Part shown: positions 8,436-17,175 of the stretch, one piece after another
How positions within the stretch are numbered: position 1 is the stretch's first letter
Layout: each line of letters begins with the position of its first letter
DNA from: Clostridiales bacterium
GTDB lineage: Bacteria > Bacillota > Clostridia > Caldicoprobacterales > DTU083
Length of the DNA stretch: 40,881 bases
Reading direction: 5' to 3'
Assembly (NCBI GenBank): GCA_012842605.1
Contig: DUSN01000097.1
Location: forward strand, 1 to 40,881
The notes under the pieces: generated by a model
The model's input: the letters and a program-made list of their open reading frames with translations, nothing else
What the model was told of the DNA's origin: nothing
The model's database searches: none
Made by a program: the position numbers and the translations under genes

Positions 8436-9593
8436 ATGGGAAAATTCGAGTTGATAGCTACTGCTACATTTGGGCTGGAATCAATTGTTGCCAGGGAAGT
8501 AAAGAAGCTGGGATACACTGACATAAAAACTGAAAATGCGAGGGTTAGTTTTACCGGAGATGAAGAGGCCGTCTGCAGGTGCAACTTATGGCTGCGCTCA
8601 GCAGACAGGGTTTTTATAAAAATGGGAGAATTTCCTGCCCGTACTTTTGATGAACTCTTTGAAGGAGCAAAAGCCCTGCCCTGGGGGGATATCCTGCCCG
8701 GGAATGCCAATTTTCCTGTACAGGGCAAATCCGTTAAATCAGCACTATTCAGTGTACCTGACTGCCAGGCTATAGTAAAGAAGGCTGTCGTTGAGAAGAT
8801 GAAGCAAAAATACAAGAAAGAATGGTTTGAAGAGGATGGACCGAAGTTTACCATTGAGGTAGGCCTTCTGAAGGATGTGGCTACCATAACAATAGACACC
8901 AGCGGGCCGGGGCTTCATAAGCGAGGTTACCGCCAGACAGCAGGTGATGCGCCCCTGAAGGAAACCCTGGTGGCTGCCATGATTGACTTAAGCTTCTGGA
9001 ACCCGGACAGGATTTTAATGGATCCCATGTGCGGTTCCGGTACCATTCCAATTGAGGCTGCCATGATAGGTCTTAATATGGCGCCCGGACTAAAGCGGCA
9101 TTTTGCGTCGGAAGAATGGCCGTTTATACCTGAACACCTGTGGAAAGCAGCCCGGGAGGAAGCTGAGGCAGCCATAGACAGATCAAAGGAGTTTCGCATC
9201 CTTGCATCTGATATTGACGGAAGAGTGCTTAAGATCGCAAGGAAGAACGCTCAGCTGGCCGGAGTGGAGAATTACATAGCATTTCAAACCCTGCCTCTTA
9301 AGGAAATCAGCTCTAAAAAGAAGTATGGCTGTATAATTACCAATCCTCCCTATGGTGAAAGATTGGGTGAGCAAAAAGAAGCGGAGAAAATATACCGTGA
9401 AATGGGAGAAGTTTTCAGGAAACTGGATACCTGGTCATTTTATGTATTAACCTCCCACAAGGGTTTTGAACGGTTCTTCGGCAGACGGGCCGACAGAAAG
9501 CGGAAGCTTTATAACGGCAGAATAGAGGTGGATTATTACCAGTTTTACGGACCCAAACCCCCTAAGAAGCAGGATGAAATAAACCACACTTGA
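8436..9593 (+). CDS. THUMP-domain class I SAM-dependent 23S rRNA methyltransferase (RlmL N-half/YpsC-like)
   Basis: 385 residues from ATG 8436. GGAGG ends 5 nt upstream, while the in-frame ATG at 8415 precedes that SD. Residues 1-60 form the ferredoxin-like start (FELIATATFGLESIVAREVKKLGY). THUMP covers about 60-155 and the UPF0020 Rossmann methyltransferase about 160-373. The SAM-binding region has DPMCGSGTIPIEAAMI. The catalytic N303-P-P-Y306 in IITNPPYGERLG is typical of N2-guanine methyltransferases. By homology to RlmL it probably makes m2G in 23S rRNA; the exact base is inferred. It lies 60 nt before tyrS on the same strand and is probably co-transcribed. Confidence 0.92.
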   Translation: MGKFELIATATFGLESIVAREVKKLGYTDIKTENARVSFTGDEEAVCRCNLWLRSADRVFIKMGEFPARTFDELFEGAKALPWGDILPGNANFPVQGKSVKSALFSVPDCQAIVKKAVVEKMKQKYKKEWFEEDGPKFTIEVGLLKDVATITIDTSGPGLHKRGYRQTAGDAPLKETLVAAMIDLSFWNPDRILMDPMCGSGTIPIEAAMIGLNMAPGLKRHFASEEWPFIPEHLWKAAREEAEAAIDRSKEFRILASDIDGRVLKIARKNAQLAGVENYIAFQTLPLKEISSKKKYGCIITNPPYGERLGEQKEAEKIYREMGEVFRKLDTWSFYVLTSHKGFERFFGRRADRKRKLYNGRIEVDYYQFYGPKPPKKQDEINHT

Positions 9594-9653
9594 AATTTCC
9601 GGTATAAAGGTTTACAATTTAACCAATTTCAGAGTTTGTTTGGAGGTATATGG

Positions 9654-10886
9654 ATGAACGGCAGGAATGTTTTTGATGTACTAAAAGAGAGAGGATACCT
9701 GGCCCAGGTTACCCATGAAGAAGAGGTGCGGGATTTGCTGGGCCGGGAGTCCGTTACCTTTTATATTGGGTTTGATCCTACTGCCGACAGCCTGCATGTG
9801 GGGCATTTTATCCAGGTTATGGTAATGATACACATGCAAAGGGCAGGACACAGGCCTATTGTCCTGATAGGCGGCGGCACCGGCATGGTAGGTGACCCTA
9901 CCGGAAAAACCGATATGCGTAAAATGATGACCCTGGAAACAGTGGAACATAATAGTCAAGCCTTCAAGAAACAGCTTTCCAGATTCCTTGACTTTTCAGA
10001 AGGCAAGGCAATCATGATCAATAATGCTGACTGGCTGCTTAAGCTTAACTATGTTGATTTTCTCAGGGAGATCGGGGTGCATTTTTCAGTAAACAGGATG
10101 CTGGCCGCCGAATGCTTTAAGACCAGGCTGGAAAGAGGCCTTTCCTTCCTGGAATTCAATTATATGCTGATGCAAAGCTATGATTTCCTTGTATTGAACC
10201 AAAAATACAATTGCAAGCTGCAACTGGGCGGAGATGATCAATGGTCCAATATTTTGGGAGGTGTTGATTTAATCCGCAGGGTACAGGGCACTCCCGCCTA
10301 TGGAATGACCTTCAACCTCTTAACCACCAGTGAAGGCAAAAAGATGGGTAAAACTGAAGCAGGGGCTTTGTGGCTGGATCCTGCAAAGACATCACCATAT
10401 GATTTTTATCAATACTGGCGCAACATTGATGATGCTGATGTGAAGAAATGCCTTGCATTGCTGACCTTCCTGCCTATGGATGAAGTAGAGAGACTGGGCA
10501 GCTTAAAAGATGAGAAGATTAATGAAGCCAAGAAGGTTTTGGCTTATGAAGTAACCCGCATAATACATAGCCAGGAGGAAGCAGATAAAGCCCGGGCTGC
10601 AGCGGAAGCTCTCTTTGGCGGAGGAGGAGCAGGTGCTGAAGTGCCCGGAACTGAAATCAACAGGAATGAGTTCCTGGAAAACAGCAAAATTATTGACCTG
10701 CTCTACCTGGTCAAGCTGATACCGTCCAAGGGAGAAGGCAGGCGGCTGATTCAGCAGGGCGGAATTTATGTCAATGATGAAAGGATAGACAGTATAGACC
10801 ATGTGCTTACTGATGCCGATCTTAAGGACGGCAGTCTGATGATCCGAAAGGGCAAAAAAGTATATTATAAAGTAACAGTTAAGTAA
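9654..10886 (+). CDS. tyrS: Tyrosyl-tRNA synthetase
   Basis: 410 residues from ATG 9654. GGAGG lies 7 nt upstream, whereas the longer frame from TTG 9636 runs through it. It charges tRNA-Tyr with tyrosine. The class I HIGH motif is H48-V-G-H51. The KMSKS loop reads K230-M-G-K-T, the KMGKT version common in bacterial TyrRS. Tyrosine and ATP contacts are visible in [15 protein letters not shown] and [12 protein letters not shown]. The S4 RNA-binding domain occupies about 345-410. No T-box leader fits the 60-nt gap, so regulation by uncharged tRNA-Tyr is not evident. A strong terminator follows. Confidence 0.98.
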   Translation: MNGRNVFDVLKERGYLAQVTHEEEVRDLLGRESVTFYIGFDPTADSLHVGHFIQVMVMIHMQRAGHRPIVLIGGGTGMVGDPTGKTDMRKMMTLETVEHNSQAFKKQLSRFLDFSEGKAIMINNADWLLKLNYVDFLREIGVHFSVNRMLAAECFKTRLERGLSFLEFNYMLMQSYDFLVLNQKYNCKLQLGGDDQWSNILGGVDLIRRVQGTPAYGMTFNLLTTSEGKKMGKTEAGALWLDPAKTSPYDFYQYWRNIDDADVKKCLALLTFLPMDEVERLGSLKDEKINEAKKVLAYEVTRIIHSQEEADKARAAAEALFGGGGAGAEVPGTEINRNEFLENSKIIDLLYLVKLIPSKGEGRRLIQQGGIYVNDERIDSIDHVLTDADLKDGSLMIRKGKKVYYKVTVK

Positions 10887-10926
10887 ACAATTCTGAAACC
10901 TATAAGGGCAGCCATTTCAAGGCAAG

Positions 10927-10973
10927 CTGCCCTGCAGCAGGCAACAAACTGCTGCAGGGCAGTTTAATTTTTT
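10927..10973 (+). terminator. Strong rho-independent terminator of tyrS
   Basis: CTGCCCTGCAGCAG (10927-10940) pairs with CTGCTGCAGGGCAG (10949-10962) in a 14-bp perfect stem with an 8-nt loop, followed by TTTAATTTTTT. A smaller GGGCAGC/GCTGCCC pairing overlaps its left arm and could compete with it. Confidence 0.95.
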
Positions 10974-11179
10974 GGTCTGATATTTTCCAGTTCTATAAAT
11001 GAAAGCCAAAGCATAGTATGTAATGTATAACTCATATATTGGCATAACTTTGCTAAGCTGCCGTTTTGTACAGGCATATAACAAATATCTTGTGAAAAAG
11101 CTAACTGCTTTACGAAATGGGGATGGTTTACAGGTCATAGCATCGGGATTATTAAAGAAAAGTGCAGGAGATGGGTGTA

Positions 11180-11698
11180 ATGTCTAAAAAATATAAAGCG
11201 GTTTTCTTTGACCGGGACGGCACCATCAATGTAAAACTGCCCGAGAACAGGTATGTGACCCGATGGGAAGAATTTGAATTTCTCCCTGATGTATTTGATG
11301 TTCTTAGAGCAATTAAGCACAGAGGGTATTTAACAATTTTGGTAACCAATCAAAGAGGAATCGGAAGAAAACTAATGACCGAACAGCAGCTGCAGGATAT
11401 ACATCAAAAAATGCAAAATATCTTAATGCTGAATGAATGCCCCTTTGACCTTATCTTTTATTGTCCTCATGATATTCATGAAAATTGCAGCTGCAGAAAA
11501 CCTCAGCCCGGCATGCTTATAAAGGCTGAACAATACTACCCCATCACCAGGGAAAGATCCTTTATGGTGGGCGACTCTGCCGTGGATATAGAAGCCGGAA
11601 GACGGTTTGGCGTCCGCACCATACAGGTGGGTTCATGGGATGGGGCAGCAGATTACTCGGTTATGGAGCTGAAAGGGATATTAAAAATTATCATATGA
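11180..11698 (+). CDS. HAD-IIIA phosphatase, GmhB-like (heptose bisphosphate phosphatase)
   Basis: 172 residues from ATG 11180, 9 nt after GGAG. The in-frame GTG 11162 and ATG 11171 precede or touch the SD. The catalytic motif is D11-R-D13-G-T, followed by LVTNQRGI (motif II) and VGDSAVDIEAG (motif IV). Zinc ligands C95, H97, C103 and C105 (CPHDIHENCSC) mark the GmhB/HisB-N group. GmhB dephosphorylates D,D-heptose 1,7-bisphosphate on the way to NDP-heptose. The adjoining GT9 heptosyltransferase-like genes favour a heptose role, although gmhA/hldE partners are not in the window. Its stop overlaps that of the convergent GT2 gene within TCATATGA. Confidence 0.85.
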   Translation: MSKKYKAVFFDRDGTINVKLPENRYVTRWEEFEFLPDVFDVLRAIKHRGYLTILVTNQRGIGRKLMTEQQLQDIHQKMQNILMLNECPFDLIFYCPHDIHENCSCRKPQPGMLIKAEQYYPITRERSFMVGDSAVDIEAGRRFGVRTIQVGSWDGAADYSVMELKGILKIII

Positions 11699-12509
11699 TT
11701 CCCTGCATGTGCATTTGCTTAAGTTCACTGCTCCATTTACGATAGAAAAGCACTTTGTCATTTAGTTCAATTTTGTTTAGTTTGCTTTGCTTAGGAATTA
11801 GTATCCGTGTCTGGCTTTCGCGGTGTATGGCATATGCCCTGCCGTTGTAAAGTACAAACCAGCCTTTTTTATGGGCTGTCAGGCAGTAATCGGTATCGCT
11901 GCACATAATAACGAAGTTTTCATTTAATGGACCAATTTGATTATAAACCTCACGTTTTATGGCCAGCATTGCACCTGTAACAGCCACTGTGCGTACAACC
12001 TTTTGAGCACCAGGCTCATTTTCCTGGCACCCCCAGTATTTATGAGCCAGCAGCTGCAAGCCTCCTATATAGGTCATGCCCCCGTGCTGGATTCTGCGAT
12101 CAGGATAAATAAGCCTGCAGCCCATAATGCCTACCTGAGGATGGAGTTGAAAGGCTTTTATAATATAGTCAAGCCATTCCTTCTGTTCAAAACATATATC
12201 ATCATTCAGCAGGACAAGTAAATCACCGGCAGCTTTTCGCAAACCCATGTTGACTGCATAGGTATAACCGACGGACCGATTTGCCTGCAGCAACATACAA
12301 TGATATCGGGTGCATAGTTCTTTCAGTCTTTGTGCTATTGCATCCGATTTACCGTCCTGCACTATTATGATTTCAAACTTAATATCCTGCGGCGCCTGTG
12401 CCATACATACGTTTCTTATAGAAGACAGGCATTGCTCCAGCAAGTCAACCTTACTCAGAGTAGGGATGATGAAGCTGACCAGCTTAGGTTTCCAATTTGA
12501 TTGCTTAAT
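11691..12509 (-). CDS. Family 2 glycosyltransferase with anomalous start
   Basis: A GT-A fold glycosyltransferase. The nucleotide-binding strand is KLVSFIIPTLSK, followed by IIVQDGKSD, the metal-binding LLNDD region, GGMTYIGG and a DTDYCLTAHKKG segment. The family N-terminus VSFIIPT is encoded upstream of the only canonical in-frame start, TTG 12443, which would delete the first beta strand. Between the in-frame TAA upstream and that TTG there is no ATG or GTG. An ATT at 12509 lies 8 nt after AAAAGGGGG and is the start adopted here (272 aa). Alternatively ATG 12541 in the next frame reads MKRRNKRG into a G5 tract, and one extra G would fuse it to this ORF. It probably acts on a surface glycan with its divergent GT9 neighbours. 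Confidence 0.8.
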   Translation of the reverse strand: MKQSNWKPKLVSFIIPTLSKVDLLEQCLSSIRNVCMAQAPQDIKFEIIIVQDGKSDAIAQRLKELCTRYHCMLLQANRSVGYTYAVNMGLRKAAGDLLVLLNDDICFEQKEWLDYIIKAFQLHPQVGIMGCRLIYPDRRIQHGGMTYIGGLQLLAHKYWGCQENEPGAQKVVRTVAVTGAMLAIKREVYNQIGPLNENFVIMCSDTDYCLTAHKKGWFVLYNGRAYAIHRESQTRILIPKQSKLNKIELNDKVLFYRKWSSELKQMHMQGII

Positions 12510-12682
12510 GGTGACTACCCCCTTTTGTTTCTTCTTTTCATTTTATGTCATACCAAAAGCAATGGTGAATTATAAAGCTGAGCTGCAAATGCCTGTGCCG
12601 GATGCGTTTAGCCCGTATAAGCCTTTGCATGCATAATAGCCGGATACATAAATCTTAATGACACAGAAAGGCAGTGGTTTAC

Positions 12683-13561
12683 TTGAGAATAGCAGTTCGA
12701 AGGGGAGGCGGCCTTGGTGATGTGCTTCTTACAACGCCTGTAGTACGAGAGCTGAAGAGAAAATATCCTCAATGCGAATTGACCTTCATAACCGACAGAA
12801 ATGGTTATTTGGTTCTGAAAGGATTGCCTTATATAGATAAATTTCAGATTATGAGCGATCTAAACAGCATTCACCGGCAAAATTTGAGCGGATTTGACCG
12901 GCAGTACAGCCTGATTTATGAAACTCAGCCAAACTGCCACATCATTGATGCTTATGCCAAACTGGCAGGGGTGACTTTAAGGAATAAAAAGCCTGAAATA
13001 GTATTGCTTGACTTTCATCATGAGAGTGCACAAAAGTGGATGGATTACCACGGAATATCAGACAGGGATTTTTTAGTAGCTGTCAACAGGGGGCCAACCT
13101 GGCCCTGCAGGAGCTGGGATCCATCAAAATTTAAGCAGGCAGCTGAATATCTCAGGAGAAAATACAGGGCTGTAATAGTTGAACTCAGCGGAGCGAAGGG
13201 ATACGGGGCAGGCTTAGGTATTGACCTGACTGGCAAAACCAGCATTCGTCAAACAGCTGCAGTTCTTAAGCGGTGCAAGCTGCTTATTTGTGTTGACTCC
13301 TTTCTGCTCCATTTAGCTGGTGCAACAGATACACCTGTCGTGGGCATTTTCGGCTGTACCGACCCGAAATACCGGCTGCCTTTCAATGATATATCAATAG
13401 GAGTTCAGACGGAGGGAACTTGCCGCAGCTGTTATCATGACGGCAGGTACAAAACCTATTGTTCCTGCTTCAGGGACAGGATTTACTGCATGGAGGAAGT
13501 AGGAGTACGAAATGTTGTTAATGCGGCAGAAATTTTAATAGAAAGGCTGCACTTGATATAG
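12683..13561 (+). CDS. Family 9 glycosyltransferase (heptosyltransferase-like), copy 1
   Basis: 292 residues if started at TTG 12683, 11 nt after AAAGG. The GTG at 12674 is almost on top of the SD. It is a GT-B fold protein. The N-terminal half starts RIAVRRGGGLGDVLLTTPVVREL, the GDVLL-type loop of ADP-heptose:LPS heptosyltransferases. The C-terminal half has IDLTGKTSIRQTAAVLKRC and VDSFLLHLAGATDTPVVGIFG, the donor-binding region of GT9. A Cys-rich tail follows (TCRSCYH, YCSCFRD, YCM, from C247). It transfers a sugar, plausibly heptose given the GmhB-like neighbour, to a surface glycan. It is paralogous to the next gene. Confidence 0.88.
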   Translation: MRIAVRRGGGLGDVLLTTPVVRELKRKYPQCELTFITDRNGYLVLKGLPYIDKFQIMSDLNSIHRQNLSGFDRQYSLIYETQPNCHIIDAYAKLAGVTLRNKKPEIVLLDFHHESAQKWMDYHGISDRDFLVAVNRGPTWPCRSWDPSKFKQAAEYLRRKYRAVIVELSGAKGYGAGLGIDLTGKTSIRQTAAVLKRCKLLICVDSFLLHLAGATDTPVVGIFGCTDPKYRLPFNDISIGVQTEGTCRSCYHDGRYKTYCSCFRDRIYCMEEVGVRNVVNAAEILIERLHLI

Positions 13562-13602
13562 ATATGCAATAGTGAGTCTGTAATAATACGGGGGTAGAAG
13601 GT

Positions 13603-14493
13603 ATGCTTAAGGATAATGTAAAAATACTGATTCAGCGTTACACGCATATGGGAGGCAGGGGGGACATGCTCCTAGCAACACCTGTTTTCAAAGCCTTGAA
13701 GCAAAAGTATCCAAACTGCCATATAACGGTATATACAGCACCTCACCTTGCTGTTATATTAAAGGGCAATCCCCATGTAGACCAAATCACCTGCAGACCG
13801 CCCAGTAAATTTCAATTCAATAAGGTTGTGCTCCTGGACTACATTAAGCTGCCCAGCAACCTTCATATTATTGACGCCTTTGCCATCAATGCAGGTGTTA
13901 CCCTGGCGGATAAAAAGCCATTTATTTATATAGGAAGTGAGCATCACCGGGAAGCCCAAAGGTTTTTTGATACATTCCACTTAACCGGGAAAGATCTGAC
14001 TATAGCAGTAAATAACGGGCCTACCTGGCCAGAACGGATGTGGATTAAGGAAAGATATATTGAAGTTGCTAATTATTTTAAAAAGCACTACAATGCCAAA
14101 TTTATCGAGCTGGGGCAGTTTAAGGGACATGGCATGGGACTGGGCATTGATCTGACCGGCAAAACCAGTATACGCCAGACAGCTGCCATATTAAGCCGCT
14201 GCAAGCTGCTGCTTTGTGTGGACTCCTTTGTGCTGCATTTAGGCAGTACAGTGGATGTACCAACTGTGGGGCTGTTTGGATGCACCAATCCAAAACAGCG
14301 GCTGCCCTTTAATGATATTTCCGTTGCACCTGATACCCCAAGCCAATGCCGTTATTGCTATCATTGGGATCAAACCAGGCTTTCCAACCTGTGCATAAGG
14401 GACAGGATTTATTGCATGGAATCTATTACATCTGAGAGTGTTATAAAAACAATGAAAGACCTGCTTATTAAAACAGGTGCAATAAGGCAGTAA
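13603..14493 (+). CDS. Family 9 glycosyltransferase (heptosyltransferase-like), copy 2
   Basis: 296 residues, alignable along its length with the preceding gene, so a tandem duplication that has diverged. Shared blocks include RGDMLLATPVFKALKQKYPNC, NNGPTWP, GLGIDLTGKTSIRQTAA, RCKLLLCVDSFVLHL, GLFGCTNPKQRLPFNDIS and the Cys-rich tail (CRYCYH, LCIRDRIYCM). The ATG at 13603 follows GGGGGTAGAAGG. It lies 41 nt after copy 1 and is probably co-transcribed with it. Both proteins lack membrane spans, as expected for cytoplasmic enzymes that work on lipid-linked glycans. Sugar donor specificity is inferred only from context. A bidirectional terminator follows. Confidence 0.88.
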   Translation: MLKDNVKILIQRYTHMGGRGDMLLATPVFKALKQKYPNCHITVYTAPHLAVILKGNPHVDQITCRPPSKFQFNKVVLLDYIKLPSNLHIIDAFAINAGVTLADKKPFIYIGSEHHREAQRFFDTFHLTGKDLTIAVNNGPTWPERMWIKERYIEVANYFKKHYNAKFIELGQFKGHGMGLGIDLTGKTSIRQTAAILSRCKLLLCVDSFVLHLGSTVDVPTVGLFGCTNPKQRLPFNDISVAPDTPSQCRYCYHWDQTRLSNLCIRDRIYCMESITSESVIKTMKDLLIKTGAIRQ

Positions 14494-14532
14494 AAAAAGT
14501 TAAAGCCACCGCTATTCCAAGAGCATAAAAAA

Positions 14533-14571
14533 CAGCCGTGCATGCAGGATTAATCCTGCCGTGCCCGGCTG
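14533..14571. terminator. Bidirectional terminator between GT9 copy 2 and the YugP-like gene
   Basis: CAGCCG...GCAGG pairs with CCTGC...CGGCTG in an imperfect stem of about 15 bp with an ATTAAT loop. ACTTTTTAAAT follows on the plus strand and TTTTTTATGC on the minus strand, so it can serve both convergent genes. Confidence 0.8.
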
Positions 14572-14622
14572 ACACTTTTTAAATCAGGGATTCATGTTAA
14601 TAGGAAATAGCCAAATAAATGA

Positions 14623-15327
14623 TCAATGTCTTCTGCGTCTCCCTACTAGACCAGACAGAATAAGCAGCCGCATCATCTGCATAACTGCCATAATGGTTGC
14701 TGCTACATAGGTCAGCGCAGCCGCACTTAATACCTTGCGGGTAGGCCTTACCTCATCAGGATATATAATTCCGCTTGTTTCCAGTGCTTCTATTGCCCGG
14801 TTGCTGGCATTGAACTCTACCGGCAGGGTTATAAGCTGGAACAGAACAGCCAGGCTGAAAGCAAGGACACCGATAAGAGCAAGGTTAGGAAGGCCAAGCA
14901 AAATACCCAGCAGAAGAAGGGGAATTGCCAGATTGGATCCAATATTGGCAATAGGCACGATTGTATTTCTAAGCTGCAGGGGAAAATACTCGTATGCATG
15001 CTGTATTGCATGACCGGCCTCGTGTGCAGCTATGCCCAGTGCTGCCAGTGAACTGGAGCCGTATACTTCAGGGGAAAGCCGCAGGGTTTTGGTACGGGGG
15101 TCATAATGGTCTGTCAAGCGTCCGTGTATTTGCTCTACCTTAACATCATATATCTGATTTCTATACAGCACTTCCCGGGCTGCTTCTGCTCCTGTCATGC
15201 CGCGCCTGGAAGGTACCCTCAGATATCTTGAGTATGTTGTCTGCACTTTGGTCTGGGCATAAAGAGCCAGCAGAATAGCCGGGATCAGCAGTATATAGGT
15301 TGGATCAAAATAATATGGAAAAAACAT
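14623..15327 (-). CDS. YugP-like neutral zinc membrane metallopeptidase
   Basis: 234 residues, the normal size for the Zn_peptidase_2 (YugP) family. A hydrophobic N-terminus (YILLIPAILLALYAQTKV) anchors it. The active site is H102-E-A-G-H106 in GIAAHEAGHAIQHA. Two further hydrophobic stretches (about 120-165) and one near the C-terminus (205-225) are membrane segments. The tail GRRRRH is basic. The family is predicted to be a membrane-bound zinc protease; its substrates are unknown. The gene has its own strong promoter and shares a terminator with the convergent GT9 gene. The ATG at 15327 is preceded by AAAGGAG about 9 nt upstream. Confidence 0.92.
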   Translation of the reverse strand: MFFPYYFDPTYILLIPAILLALYAQTKVQTTYSRYLRVPSRRGMTGAEAAREVLYRNQIYDVKVEQIHGRLTDHYDPRTKTLRLSPEVYGSSSLAALGIAAHEAGHAIQHAYEYFPLQLRNTIVPIANIGSNLAIPLLLLGILLGLPNLALIGVLAFSLAVLFQLITLPVEFNASNRAIEALETSGIIYPDEVRPTRKVLSAAALTYVAATIMAVMQMMRLLILSGLVGRRRRH

Positions 15328-15423
15328 GAGTCACAACTCCTTTGCTTATATAGTGAACATGCCTGGGAAGCTCTTGATCCCTGCAATTCTTGTGTGTTTA
15401 ACATACTTAATTTTACATATTAA

Positions 15424-15453
15424 TTATAGCATAAAAGCAATATGAAAGTCAAT
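15424..15453 (-). promoter_or_regulatory. Sigma-A promoter of the YugP-like gene
   Basis: On the minus strand TTGACT (complement of 15448-15453), an 18-nt spacer and TATAAT (complement of 15424-15429), about 97 nt before the ATG. Confidence 0.75.
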
Positions 15454-15487
15454 TAAGGTCAAATTCGTTGCCTTTAGTCTGACCATT

Positions 15488-16966
15488 CTACAATTTCAGT
15501 CTTTTTATCTTTTGGGGCTGTACTGCCATAGGATCAAAAGCATCATAGACCATGGGTATGTTCAGTGCTCTGGCATACATTTCATTGGTGGTCATTAGAT
15601 CGTCCCGGCATACCTGAGAAAGTGAAGTTTTCCCCAGCGCCCTTATTCCTTCAGCCATTTCCAGCTTGCAGGATTCAAAGAAATTTTGGAGTGATCTGGC
15701 ACCGGTCTCTATATCAAACTGATCAGCATAAGCCTCTCCATACCATGCAAGGGAAGTAGGCGGTTCAAATGGAAGCGGCTTGTGTACCTGGTTATGGGAC
15801 AAGGCTACCAGTGCTATGGATCCTACCTGGCAGGCATCAGCACCCAGTGCCTTGACTTTCAGGGCATCTCCGGGTGTCCGGATTCTGCCGCATGCGATTA
15901 GGGAAACCCGGTCCTTGAAACCATGTTTTTCCATCCACTTGGCAGCGCGGTCAACTGCAAAGACTGTAGGAACCCCGAAATCATCCTGCAAAATAGGCGG
16001 TGACCCTTTTGTAGCTGCTTCTGCCCCGTCTACCACAACAAAATCCGCACCGCTGTTGCAAATCCAGAAGAGGTCTGCCTCCAGATACTTGCCTGCTGCT
16101 ATTTTAACGCCGATGGGCACCCCGTCAGTTATATTGCGCAGCTTGTCTACCAGTTTTTTAAGATCCTCCGGGCTTTGCACCTCGGGCTGCCGGGATCGTG
16201 TAATCAAGTCTTGCCCCTTGGGTATGTTAAATGCCTTTCTGAGCTGCTCATTTACCTCATTTGATCTCATAAGAAATCCTACACCCCCGTATGCCCCCTG
16301 GCCTAACTGAATTTCCACAGCATGACATTTAAGAAGTACTTCCTGGGGTATGGGCCAGTTTCCCCGGCCATATTGAAATATAACTTTGTCAGCATAATCA
16401 ATTATCTCCATAAGAGGAGCTCCCCCGCCTGTATGGTAAGCCACGCCCGCAGCACTACAGGCCTTAGCCAGGGCAATCTTTACCGGTTTGCTAAGTGCTA
16501 CACCGTAGGCCATGGGTGCCAGCATTAAGAATTGGTTCAGTCTAAGGGGTTTTTTGGCATATTTCCCTATAGTAACAGAAAAATCGATTTCAGTATCAAC
16601 CTCAGTGGGCAGTGTATTGATCTGGGCAAAATTGAATTTCAGATCATCCAGGCTTGGAAACTGATTGACCGGGCCCATTGGACGTTCCACCAGCTTGCCT
16701 CTGTCAGAACGCAGTTCGGTTTCCAGTACAACCTGAGGACCGATTCTCATGGTGGAGGATACTGCTTCCCAGATATTCTCGTTATAAAGGTCACTGGTCA
16801 GTATTTTCAAAAAGTCGTCATGGACCTTATTCACAATGAACCGTCCCAGGAATTTAGCACCTATTGCCCCTAATACACCGGCAGCCCCCATGGCTGCCAG
16901 TTTCCCCGCAACTGATAGAGGATTGCTGATTGGTTTGCTGCCCATAAGAGATTTCCGTTTATCCAA
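15488..16966 (-). CDS. FMN-binding glutamate synthase-like protein (GltS central/FMN domain)
   Basis: 492 residues consisting of an N-terminal hydrophobic stretch (about 18-45) and a glutamate-synthase FMN TIM barrel (about 110-470). Conserved pieces include LMLAPMAYGVALSK, GTGG-like HTGGGAPL, IQLGQGAYGG, GVKIAAGKYLEADL, DFVVVDGAEAATKGSPP and LIACGRIRTPGDALKVKALGAD. In full GltS this domain makes glutamate from 2-oxoglutarate and ammonia. Here the glutaminase domain is absent. The cysteine triad that binds the 3Fe-4S cluster in GltS is also missing after ACQVGSIALVAL. The reaction is therefore uncertain, perhaps a stand-alone flavin oxidoreductase. The start is TTG 16966, 10 nt after GGAGG; ATG at codon 8 is an alternative. 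Confidence 0.85.
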   Translation of the reverse strand: MDKRKSLMGSKPISNPLSVAGKLAAMGAAGVLGAIGAKFLGRFIVNKVHDDFLKILTSDLYNENIWEAVSSTMRIGPQVVLETELRSDRGKLVERPMGPVNQFPSLDDLKFNFAQINTLPTEVDTEIDFSVTIGKYAKKPLRLNQFLMLAPMAYGVALSKPVKIALAKACSAAGVAYHTGGGAPLMEIIDYADKVIFQYGRGNWPIPQEVLLKCHAVEIQLGQGAYGGVGFLMRSNEVNEQLRKAFNIPKGQDLITRSRQPEVQSPEDLKKLVDKLRNITDGVPIGVKIAAGKYLEADLFWICNSGADFVVVDGAEAATKGSPPILQDDFGVPTVFAVDRAAKWMEKHGFKDRVSLIACGRIRTPGDALKVKALGADACQVGSIALVALSHNQVHKPLPFEPPTSLAWYGEAYADQFDIETGARSLQNFFESCKLEMAEGIRALGKTSLSQVCRDDLMTTNEMYARALNIPMVYDAFDPMAVQPQKIKRLKL

Positions 16967-17151
16967 TTACATACAACCTCCCTAATTCTTGTTAATTGTA
17001 GTATGCTAAACATAATACCAATTCATTCTATTTGGTTTTAATGATATTTTATACGGGCTGTTCTGGTTTTTATCTGCTGTAGCTGCTCCTGAGGCCATAC
17101 AATGTAATAGCTGAATATCTTTTGCTTTTTTAACATATTACTGTAAGAAGT

Positions 17152-17175
17152 CTCCTGCCTTTCAGGCAGCGGGAG
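17152..17175. other. Hairpin in the 391-nt gap before the surface-protein operon
   Basis: CTGCCT-TTC-AGGCAG is a 6-bp stem that can be extended by CTC/GAG across an internal loop. No U-tract follows. The rest of 16967-17357 holds the upstream region of the minus-strand FMN gene and the promoter of the plus-strand operon. I see no gene there. Confidence 0.4.

Noticed and set aside
9594-9653. T-box leader for tyrS
   Set aside because: The gap is only 60 nt and has no T-box sequence; tyrS appears to be read from the upstream methyltransferase transcript.
11038-11055. Sigma-54-like promoter TTGGCATAACTTTGCT before the GmhB-like gene
   Set aside because: The GG and GC elements are separated by 9 nt instead of the required 10, and no enhancer-binding activator is encoded nearby.
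10917-11138. 73-codon minus-strand ORF after tyrS
   Set aside because: It runs through the strong tyrS terminator hairpin, has no SD and gives a composition unlike a real protein.
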